This document shows, in pieces, positions 27,701 to 36,300 of a stretch of 64,000 nt of DNA (positions are counted from its first letter, which is position 1; each line of letters starts with the position of its first letter). Origin of the DNA: Phallusia mammillata (Eukaryota > Chordata > Ascidiacea > Phlebobranchia > Ascidiidae); the NCBI GenBank assembly GCA_003260075.1, contig QLIY01000719.1, positions 1 through 64,000 on the forward strand, read 5' to 3'. The position numbers and the translations under genes are program-made. A model generated the notes under the pieces. It saw nothing but the letters and a program-made list of their open reading frames with translations. It did not search any database and was not told the origin of the DNA.

Positions 27701-30430
27701 TCCCAAGTTCCTTGTATCTGACTATTTTAAAGTTTAATAATAAAGACACAGAACACAGAACAACATAAGACCTACAGTTGACCCCAAATTTATTGTGTCA
27801 CAGACCCAGCAAAATGATGTTCTTGAGAACTCCAAAGATTTTACACAGTGCAAGTATTATAAATGCCTTGTGTTTGATGTGTCAACAAACAAAACATTTA
27901 CACCATGTGGCATAAATAATTTATATATACCTATCAAGCTTTTATGCAATCTTTACAAACGCTTTTCGGACATTTTCTGAACACTTTTTTCTTAAACTCT
28001 TAGCTAAGTGGTCAGCCCAGAACTCTGGAATGGGTGAATCCAAAAAAAAAGTTATAAAATACCTTACAATACTTTACATTGCACCAACAAACAAAGCATG
28101 AAACTCTCAGATTATGTGCTTTAGTCAGTACAGCCGTTTAAAAAAATCATTTGGGGGCCTGTGAGTGAATCGCTAGGCCATTCGGGGTCAAACTTCAGGA
28201 GGATCACAGTTGGATCAATAGCTAACATCTGTGTAAATTTAAATAAATTTAAAGCACTCTTTCTTGACTAAACGAACATTACAAACCAGCAATGGACAGA
28301 ACCGAATAGTTCAAAACCTTACCATTTCTCCCGAACCCTCTTTCCTCCCAGCTTTCTCTTCTATTAAACTCTCTTCCTCTTTGAGAGTATGGAGGCCCGG
28401 CACCTTCCTCATTCTGACTGATGCTCCGAGAGAATCCTTCGCCCCGACCCCGGCCTCTGCCACGAGGTGGGGCTGACCGCCCTCGAGTTGAAAGCGCCCC
28501 TCTGGGTCTGAAGTGAGTCTCACTGTTCACCCCACCAGAAAATGCTCTCTGCAAAATATTTGTTTTCTAGTTTATGACTCAACTGTTTTGGCCTCTTAAA
28601 TCATACATCAGAACAAAAAAATGAACGTTTAGACCAGGGGTGTGCAACAGACGGCCCGCAGGCCACAATCTGGCCCGCCAAGCTATTTAGTGTGGGCGGC
28701 CCTCAACAACACACTGATTCAGAGAAAAAATGCAAATCTTCAGGGAAATCAGCAAAATTTTCCAATAGTTTTTGGTAAATCTCCTAAGTTGCTTTGTATA
28801 ATGTATGTATAATTTAAAATTGTAAACTTTTCAGTTTAATGCAGGTATTAAATTACAACATATCTTACTTGTCTTGACCATCTAACAGTTTCAGAACATA
28901 ATGACTATCTAGAAAACATACCTGATCATCTTCTGTTAAAGGAATCAGTGCAAGTGGCTGTAAGGTGTCTTCACTTATAAGATGAGGAGCCTGTAGCAAA
29001 TCAGATGGAACTTCCGAATTTGCTACAAAGAGTGCCAACATCTCCTCCCGTCCATAGCTGAAATGTCATGAAACAATCAGAGGATGTGGTCAAATCTATA
29101 TGTTCTCATCTTTGTGGTTTGCCACTCAATAGTTCTCATGTTTCAAAGACCTTTACTGCTGCTATAATGCATAGTCATAACCTTTTTTTCAGATAATATA
29201 TGTACAGTTTATAAACCTGTTTATAACATTACAAAGATAAGTTAAAGGCCTTGTACACTATATACTGTATGTATCTTAATTTTTCTTTTAAATGCACTGG
29301 GGTTTAGACAGTCAGATCATTTCAGGAAAAGTTACTTTGCTCAGGTAATCGAACCCAATTATACATATATATATTGTTTACAATTCAACTGCAAATATAT
29401 GCAGGAAATGCCTATTATCACCAATACGTTCTAATTGCAGAAAACACTAAGATTTTTTGAGAACATTTTTAAAACAACATCATCTATTATCTGGAAAAAA
29501 GATTACCACTTGGCACATTTTGTAACAGGTACATCAATTTTTCAATAACTGCCCAGTAACAGGGGTAAACATTTTTACATTTTTAAATTTTTAAGTCAGC
29601 GTTTCCCAAATTGCGATTGCACACCCAAAAATGTCAAAGGATGCAAAAATTTTATACTTATTTTTTTTTTGTTAGTTTCACAACTTGGCCTAAAACTCTT
29701 GGGAAAATATTGGGGAAAAAACACTACTCTAACTGGACCTCACATGCTTTATTAAATAAATGTAAGCCATGCATGCATTCCTACCGAAATTCAGCTAATT
29801 TGAACTTGGCAGTGGTTGGCACAGCTGGCGATGGTGGAGGGCTTGTAACAGATGATGTTCCCGTTGATAATGCTCGAAGCCTAAAATACACAACACAATA
29901 CCACGGTTAAAAACATCGTAAAGAGAAATAAAATCTGATCTTAACACACACTGTTTATAGCAGATTTTAACAGATAAGCAAATAGAAATCATTGCAAAAA
30001 TGAATTTTAACTTTCTGTACCCAAGTGACTGGGAATATGTTTGTTTTAACTCATCATAAGACATGGATTTGAACAAACCAAAATTTACCAAACTGTGCTT
30101 ATGTATAAGTTTTTGCTGCATCTATATACTAAAGCTATTGAAAAAGTGTATGCTACGTTTTGAGAACCAGTTTGGAAATACGACTTATAACCACTTGAAA
30201 CTATTCATATGTTATATGTGTACTTCGGAACACTATCTGTTCATAAGTCTAATGAGGAATATAACTGCCCCAATAAATATTTAAAAAGTGACATTCTTAT
30301 TGTTGAAACATACGGGCAAATGATCATGCCATTATTAGTGATTCATTTTTACGTTGTCGTTATAATAACACTTTAGCATAAATCAACCCTACCATTCTGG
30401 GCCGAAGTTAAGAGTTTCAGTGGACGACAT
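9777..30430 (-). CDS. GIGYF2: GIGYF (GRB10-interacting GYF protein), 27 exons
   Basis: Translational repressor scaffold: it binds 4EHP and recruits repressors to proline-rich partners through its GYF domain (family knowledge). Exons (high to low): 30393-30430, 29785-29880, 28922-29057, 28323-28548, 27377-27550, 26566-26684, 25389-25475, 24014-24155, 23349-23624, 22717-22769 (second copy 22148-22200), 20642-20828, 19275-19432, 18332-18504, 17924-18103, 16664-16826, 15961-16047, 15371-15520, 15043-15128, 14720-14903, 13945-14016, 13222-13386, 12624-12800, 12301-12516, 11710-11875, 11113-11315, 10337-10496, 9777-9844. All phases close, giving 1313 aa (human GIGYF2 ~1300). The N-terminus LNFGPEW leads to the 4EHP motif (FRYGREEML, first Tyr replaced by Phe). 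GYF domain ~501-560 ([22 protein letters not shown]). The rest is Q-rich with a charged coiled coil ~737-929, then [16 protein letters not shown] and the conserved tail MGEIET. Intron 8 has a GC donor. One gene serves both vertebrate paralogues. Confidence 0.95.
10066..10137. mobile_element. pogo/Tigger-like MITE end fragment
   Basis: ACAGTAAAGCTCGGTTAAAA followed by GGATCTTCGCCTAATTCGGA matches, in reverse, the right half of the MITE at 38231-38397, which carries TCCGAATCAGGCGAAGATCC and ends in TTTACTGTA. Only one end is recognised here. It lies in the last GIGYF intron. Confidence 0.5.
10990..11160 (-). repeat. Local duplication of the 3' end of a GIGYF Q-rich exon across a poly-G run
   Basis: The exon end encoding [15 protein letters not shown] plus its donor occurs twice, at about 11061-11160 and 10997-11050, separated by about ten G at 11052-11061. 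The downstream copy adds three codons' worth of sequence (ends NPPT rather than NP before GTAAGAAAC). Most simply these are two alleles placed in series by the assembler. Confidence 0.7.
12973..13068 (+). ncRNA. Type I hammerhead ribozyme, complete
   Basis: Every conserved part is present in order. Outer stem CAGCCAAT (12973-12980) pairs with ATTGGCTG (13061-13068). Stem I AGCTGCA (13001-13007) pairs with TGCAGCT (13046-13052). The core CTGATGA is at 13008-13014. Stem II is GAC/GTC with a 7-nt loop (13015-13027), then GAAA at 13028-13031. Helix III ACA/TGT (13031-13033 with 13042-13044) has an 8-nt loop, then cleavage-site C at 13045 (GUC). The loop of stem II (CGTATAT) and the internal loop of stem I could make the usual tertiary contact. 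It lies in the GIGYF intron 12801-13221, on the strand opposite to the gene. Relatives at 38.9 and 39.1 kb share the flank GATGGCTACAC and AGCCAAT. Confidence 0.88.
13690..13790. repeat. Dispersed repeat copy in GIGYF intron
   Basis: AAATTCATAACTGGGATCAG onward recurs in inverted form near 46390-46435 (GGGCTGATCCCAGTATGAATTT). The following ATAGTAAGCTAGACCCA recurs near 18660-18682. An uncharacterised short interspersed repeat. Confidence 0.45.
17564..17740 (-). ncRNA. Two hammerhead-like motifs in tandem
   Basis: On the - strand both copies read CTRATGAA, a 10-bp stem II (GGTGTCTCAT/ATGAGATATC), then GAAACGTC. The right-hand copy (17705-17740) has an intact CTGATGA. The left-hand copy (17564-17600) reads CTAATGA, changing the essential G5, so it should be inactive. 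A G9 run separates duplicated flanks. Stem I pairing is poor in both. They lie in the sense direction of the GIGYF pre-mRNA. They belong with the motifs at 72 and 24734. Confidence 0.45.
18721..18792 (+). repeat. Poly-G tract, 72 nt
   Basis: Flanked on both sides by near-identical ACAGAAGTATTTT(T/C)GGGACTCA, which points to a joined assembly end rather than a genomic G tract. Confidence 0.9.
19585..19954. mobile_element. Foldback MITE with TACCGTATTTTACGG ends
   Basis: The left end TACCGTATTTTACGGACCAT is the inverted complement of the right end ATGGTCCGTAAAATATGGTA, and both run into GGCGC-containing sequence (ATAAGGCGCAA, GCGCCTTATAA). No coding sequence. A G run near 19626-19635 and two single N bases show the interior is badly assembled. 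An inverted, partial copy of the interior lies at about 22990-23300. Confidence 0.65.
19960..21895. repeat. Large inverted duplication inside GIGYF intron
   Basis: About 720 bp at 21176-21895 is the reverse complement of about 19965-20690, including part of the GYF-domain exon (the piece encoding [14 protein letters not shown] appears on the + strand at 21176-21220). The arms are separated by unique sequence, and poly-C runs mark 21163 and 21886. Probably a misjoined haplotype or chimeric contig; a real foldback would have to be shown by reads. Confidence 0.75.
22148..22769 (-). repeat. Duplicated GIGYF exon (22148-22200 and 22717-22769)
   Basis: The same 53-nt exon, encoding [18 protein letters not shown], with the same acceptor (GTTGTTAG) and donor (GTAAAC), occurs twice. 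The surrounding intron (GATTCAGATACTACAAACAC) is duplicated too. The exon length is 2 mod 3 and the next exon needs phase 0, so including both copies would shift the frame; only one can be used. Assembly duplication is the likeliest cause. Confidence 0.8.
22990..23300. mobile_element. Inverted partial copy of the foldback MITE interior
   Basis: Sequence from GCATGTGTTGGCTCGATGCC through AGGGGTGCATGTTACCGATG is the reverse complement of 19640-19905, with point differences. The ends are not preserved. Confidence 0.5.
24734..24769 (-). ncRNA. Degenerate hammerhead-like motif
   Basis: The - strand reads CTGATGAA...GTTGAAACGTCG, keeping CTGATGA and GAAACGTC. Stem II is weak (only AGC/GTT-type pairs at the base) and stem I is not evident. 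It is probably an inactive relative of the motifs at 72 and 17705. Confidence 0.35.
24987..25328. mobile_element. hAT MITE with target duplication
   Basis: The left end TAGGGGTGCCCAACC and right end GGTTGGGCACCGCTG are inverted repeats. They are flanked by CCCTATGT (24979-24986) and CCCTATAT (25329-25336), an 8-bp hAT-type target duplication with one mismatch. The interior carries internal GATC-rich repeats (GGTCGATCTCGGACT twice) and no coding sequence. Confidence 0.85.
25647..25893. repeat. Direct duplication across a poly-C run
   Basis: About 118 bp (starting AAAAATAAAGCATGTTATTT) is repeated either side of 25764-25772 with about four differences. Its repeated short reading frame is not a gene. 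Confidence 0.8.
26799..27116. mobile_element. hAT MITE
   Basis: Begins CAGGGGTGGGCTACCT and ends AGGTTGCGCACCCG, with internal GGGCC/GGCCC-rich subterminal pairs typical of this MITE family (GTGGGGCC, GGGCCGCATTTGGCC). The 8-bp target duplication is not clear. It lies in a GIGYF intron. Confidence 0.65.
28634..28705. mobile_element. hAT MITE left-end fragment
   Basis: CAGGGGTGTGCAACAGACGG followed by GGCCCGCAGGCC and GGCCCGCC resembles the left ends at 26799 and 52481. No matching right end was found. Confidence 0.4.
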
Positions 30431-30535
30431 TTTCTTTTTCAGTTGTGAGAGACTTTGTGTTGTACAACGCAGGCAAGTAGCAGACAGTGAACGCAGTTTT
30501 CAACTTTTTTCAACGCTGGAATAAGAGATGCTAAA
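30393..30535 (-). promoter_or_regulatory. GIGYF start exon and 5' leader with strong acceptor
   Basis: The GIGYF ATG is at 30430. About 100 nt upstream, a pyrimidine-rich acceptor (CTTTTTTTTAG|CATC; exon side begins 30530) precedes a leader without further exons in view. This fits either a 5'-UTR intron or spliced-leader trans-splicing, which is common in ascidians. Confidence 0.4.
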
Positions 30536-33324
30536 AAAAAGTTAATTTAGACAAAATCATTAAATTATGTACTACTTTGGATATCATGTGTTGCTTTAGT
30601 TCACTTTAAATTAAATCTGACGAATTTAAACAGTCAAAATAATTTTCTAATACAACCAAACAACAGTTTAAAATTTGCCTTGGAGAGCAGTTTTTGTTAG
30701 CTCTAGACATGCTGTAAAATAGTGGGCTATATAACTACAAACAGTTTGTCAACAACATTAAACAGAAAAACCCCCCCCCCTAGCTCTAGACATGCTGTAA
30801 AATAGTGGGCTATATAACTACAAACAGTATGTCAACATTTCGGCAGAAAAACATTAAAGCTGTATTATTTTTTAAATTTTGATTGCCACAAGTAATTCTT
30901 TGACATAAAGTTGTTGGTTGTTTTCTTCTTACTAGTTTGCAAAATATCACCCCCTGTTAAAAAAGTGCTTGTGCTTTACTGTTTTAAAAGACATGAGATA
31001 ATTGAGAATTAAACTTAGGATTTATTGTTTCTCTCAAAATAGAAAATAAAAGCTTGTGGCTCGGGTTCCGCTATTTCTCGACTTTTTCGTTTCTAAACGA
31101 AGGGACTGTAGGTCCGTGTAATAGACACAGCGCAAGTAAGTATTTTTTTTATACTATTTTTTGGGAAAGGTGAAAGTTTAGCGGCAACACACACTAATAA
31201 TCACTGTTTCTGGTGCAAAAGAAGAAAGTAATGTGCCCAGTGCGCTCTAGGGGCGAGTTGAAACGAAAAATACACATAATAAGAGGTGTCGCATTTACTT
31301 TTTGTTTATGATACATGGCGTAATTTCTCACAAGGAAACTTTATTTGTTTCTCGAGAATTTCTGAAGAAGGAACCCTACTTGTGGCACACTAATAGATAG
31401 AATAACTTTGATGTTTCTTTGCTAAGCTGATGAAAGAAATTAAATTGAATTTTTAAAGTGATGATTTAGACTGATTTTGGTAACACATAAATTAAAATAG
31501 GGATTTAGCGCTCTCATTTTTTGCCACACAACATAAAGTGCAAAATATGAACTTATTGCCAGTAAAATTTGCACTGTTCATTATTGTAGGTTAATACTGA
31601 TACTGAAATAGGGTAAAAATAGTAACAACAATTATATACTAAATTTAAAATAAATTTCTGCATTTCAGGTTTTGAATTCCTTTTTGTTTACAACTTTATC
31701 CTAATCATGACCATCACACAACTTAATTTAATTGCTCAATGAAGTAATGACTAATAATTTACACAAATAACATTACACTGGACAAAAAACGTCAATGAAT
31801 ATGTAAAAATTTACAAAAAGAACAAAATACATTTTTTACATCATTTTCTTACGCAATTTCGAATTTTTGACCATGATTGACTAGCGAGTCGAAATAAACT
31901 TTGCTGGATGTGAAAAATGCCTTATAATTGGTGCAATTATGCACAATAAAACGAAAAATTAAACAAGAAAGAAGAAACAAAATACTACAACAGTTGTTGA
32001 AAATCTTGCAGAAAAAAGTTACTGGATGATCGATATGTGTAATTTTTATTTTCAAATTGGGTAGCCTGTAATTTATGCGAAACAGTGCTTGCAATTTAGT
32101 GCCTTTTCTGCAAATTAATGCGTAAAAAGTTTCCCTAGATTAATTATTTAATGTTAATTTAACAAATACAACGTTTTATCAAAAACTATAGTTTTGGTTC
32201 AATACAACAAAAAAAGTGTAAGATTTTTTTTCGTTTTAATATTATCCACCTGTTTCTATAATGACAGCCAAAATGTTTCCCCAAAGTAAGGGTTAAAATT
32301 TTCTAAGGTTTTGTTAACATTGACCTGGAGGTTTTGTCTTTTATCTACGGTTCTATGTTGCATATATTACTTCGCCCCACTTGCTAGTTATTAGAAGAAC
32401 TGACTTGGTGTCAAACGGTCAACGGATTGACAAGCTACATGCCTAAGTAGTCACAAGGTGGCCATGTGAATTTGACATTTGGGTAAATGTTGTTGGGTAT
32501 TTGCGGTTATTTCACTAGTTGACAGGAAAGATTTTAAAAGTTTGCGTTGCTTTGTGCCTACGTAACTTTAAGGTCGTTTGTCGTGTAAAAGTTTACATCA
32601 CCAAATTTAGCATTTTATTTGGGTGAGTCAATTGCGTAAATAGGCTACAGGAACTGCCTTGAACCAAATAATTACTCAAGATTTCTCAAGCTGCAGTTTG
32701 TTCAAACGCTGTCAGTTACTGATTAACCAACAAACAGCATTAGTACGACAAATGCATTACGATCGTGAACACAATTTTATTTGCAGTAATTAACTCAGCT
32801 GACATTTAGTTGCGGTGTCAAATTTGGTTCAAGTTTTCAGCGCAAAAAATGGTTTGATATTTCTTGTCCTAAGCAACAATGTTAATGTCCTATCGTTAGT
32901 TTATTTGATGACGAAACTAAGGCATAAAAATGGAAAAATGAATTCGAAAAGCTTAGAGTATGATACACAGGTTTTATAGCTCGTTCACTGCTCGCACCAG
33001 CAAACAAGCTATACTGGGCAAAAAACAAAGAGGCATGTTAAAACTTGTCTACTGAATAAGCTACTGGACGGCGTATTTTACCTTTGGGCTGCACACAAAG
33101 CAGGCGTATAGTTTGGGTGCAATGTTAGCTTAGTAATCAGGCTGTTTGCAACAAACATCCGAATGCGCGCAAGGGAAAAGAGTTGCGTTCGAGTGCTGAA
33201 CCATTTAATTGTGTGATCAGTATTGAGTGCAAACCACCTATAAAGCTGTTGGATTATTTAAGCTGGGATATGAGTATTTTATTTTATAGTGTTCATTTTA
33301 GTATCGACGTAGACATTAGTAGCT
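30536..33324. other. GIGYF-ALP divergent intergenic region
   Basis: Contains a duplication across poly-C (30718-30770 and 30781-30833, GCTCTAGACATGCTGTAAAA) and a good + strand splice donor (CGCAA|GTAAGTATT, exon side ending 31135). That donor could end a non-coding first exon of the ALP gene. Otherwise AT-rich with no recognised element. Confidence 0.4.
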
Positions 33325-36300
33325 ATGTCACAAATAACTGTTGTTTTTGTGTTTTTTATTGGTCTTATTTGCTCTGGACATGCACAGACAAGAGCCTGGT
33401 CAGGTACGTGTTTTTTTCTTAGTGATCCTAATAAACGGTGGGTGACTTATAACCCATGAGCTGCAGCTCGAAGCGTTTGTTTTGAAACAATTTATATTTT
33501 CTCAGGAATTTACACCATAGCATAAGGCTTCTCAAACGTTGTGTGGGAGGACACTTGTGCTCTAGGAGAGATTTCCAAGTGTGACACGAAATATTCGCTA
33601 TTATAAAGTGCGATAAAAAATCCTCATGACTAAATACATGACAATGATTTAAAGCTTATTTTTTCTTGCTTTTAATAGAAAGCAATCCCACTCATCAAAA
33701 TAAAGTTGCAAATTAACTTTCTTTTGAGAACCCCCCCCCCCAAATACATGACAATGCTTTAAAGCTTATTTTTTCTTGCTTTTAATAGAAAGTAATCCCA
33801 CTCATCAAAATAAAGTTGCAAATTAACTTTCTTTTGAGAAATTTTGTGTCGTTGGCCTACAAAGTGTAATGGCTGGAAGAAAAATTAGTTTGTCAATGCT
33901 CCGCTAGCTTAAAAAGTTATATAACTTATAACGTTTTCTTATATTCTGTTTTTTTTTTGTATTTGTTGCGCAGAGGTGGAAGAAACTACCGAGTACTGGT
34001 ATGGACTGGGTGAAAAGGAACTTACTGAGGCTCTTTATCTTGAGAAATTGAACACAAATGTTGCAAGAAACGTGATTATATTTCTGGGTAACACAAAGAC
34101 TGCAGCGTTTCATGTAACGTATTCAGGGTTGTCCAAATTTTAGGCCTGAACCCTTTTTAAAGTTTTTTAAAGCCCGAATAGGGCGCTTTGGCAAATAAGC
34201 CATAAAGATTTAGGCGTTTTAGAGTTGCATGTGCAGAACAATTCAATACACTGTGTACAAATTCAATACACACATGTGTGCACATGCAAAGAAAGTGAAA
34301 TTACGACGTAAATGTGGCAAAGTTGAAACTTAGGCGTATACCTGGACTGATTTGTCTATAAAAGTCCAAGCCCAAACCTAAATCGAACACTCAGGCGCAA
34401 ACAAGACTAAACATGGCCTTATAATTAAGTTGGTATGTTCAAACAATGTTTGTTATCATGGTATTTGTTGAAGGTGATGGCATGGGCATCCCAACCATAA
34501 CTGCAGGAAGGATAATGAAAGGTCAACTCCAGAATCAATCGGGAGAAGAAACAATTCTTGCAATGGATCAATTTCAACATGCCGGGTTCTCCAAGGTACG
34601 AGCCGGAACTTTTGTGTCTAGCGCACAAACACCAAGTTTGTAGTAATTGATTAACGAGATTAGAAACAGTTAATCATCTTGTACAGTGCTTTAGGTCACC
34701 AACTGCAGTTCTTGCACCTCTTTTTGTATTTTTAGTGAAGTATTATTGTTTAATTCCCTGCCACCTAACATAAGTTCGACATGCCCCGGTTAAACATTTT
34801 CGTAGCCCTTAAGAAAAGGTCTTGTACACCTAATTAGCGCCGCATGTACTTTTTGGTTTAAGAACTCCCGTTTTAGGCAGGTGGTTTACCAAGGCCGTAT
34901 AGCCCGTTCTTTGGGCTATTTGTAAAATACCAAAAAATGTTTAACAATTAGCCTTTTTGTGCACATTATTAGGCATAGTGTACACAAAAAATATTTTGAC
35001 TTTGTCAACAAGATAAAGTGAAAGCGATCAGGTTATAAAAAATATTATCCGAGCTAGAATGCCGAACACGGTTTTGAATCACGGTAATTTGTTTTCGAAC
35101 TTAAGTCAATGTTTTGATTCTCCCTCGTAGAAGCTTTTGAAAATTGCATGTATTGCGATGTCTGAAAAAACATTCAGCGCGCAGTTGTTATGTGGGCCTC
35201 AAATTTTACCCTGAATCCGAAAGCACAACGCCAATACCCAGCCCAAGACGAAGTTTTTTCAAAACAAAACCAAAATGGGCCCAAAAAGATGACGGTCAAA
35301 TGTTTCCTATAACGTTTATTTAAACACAAGCTCGAACCTGCGAACGCGAATCAAAAATCCCGACCCGACTTAAACTCTAGTTTGGTGGTAAAAAAACATC
35401 TGGTAAACTTCACAAAAATATTTAGACATACTCGGTGAACAAGCAGACGGCCGATTCAGCCAGCACAGCAACCGCTTTTCTTTGCGGAGTAAAAACCAAC
35501 CACTATACGGTGGGTTTGTCGGGGAAAGCTCGGTTAAGTGATTGCTCATCTGTGTCTGGAAACGAAGTGGATTCTGTTCTGCACGACTCGTTTCTTGCAG
35601 GTATTTAAATTTGTGGTGAACAGACTAGCAAGGATGGCATATATGAACCCTTATCTTACACATGACTATACAATAAAAGCTAGAGCCTACATGAATTTAT
35701 AAGACATTTCGTGCTGGCAAACGTATTTTTGTCAGTAAATGAAAAGTCGGTACATTTGGCCCCGTCTGGAAATATGGATTTATAGGTTATATATCTTATT
35801 GTTGGTCTTGATATATGTACAACATTCTTGATTCAGCCTTAAAAGCAACAAGCTAAAACCAAAAGGTACACACATTTCGTACGTTCCACTATATAATGCT
35901 ATACCTGTTAGCCCATTTGTCAAAACTTCAAGAACAATTTAAACTAAATTTTTTTGCCTAACCCTTTTGATGTTAGGTCTATTGTAAATTGCTGTTTAGG
36001 TAAATCGACTGGAATTGTAACAACAACTCACTTGGCTCATGCTACACCAGCGGGAGCTTACGCTCATTCGCCAGATAGAAGATATTACAGCGATCGGGAA
36101 GCTAAGGAAGGTTGCGTAGATATTGCGAAACAAATGTACGAAAAGTCGGATGAGATAACGGTAAGTGTCGACACAATAGCCGTAATGTTATAGAACTTAC
36201 TTACAATTAACAAAGATTGATAAATACCAATGGATGGTTTAAAGGGCAGTTATTTAAATGCAGCAAGAGTGGGATAGGGTTAGGAACTCAGTTTATTGGT

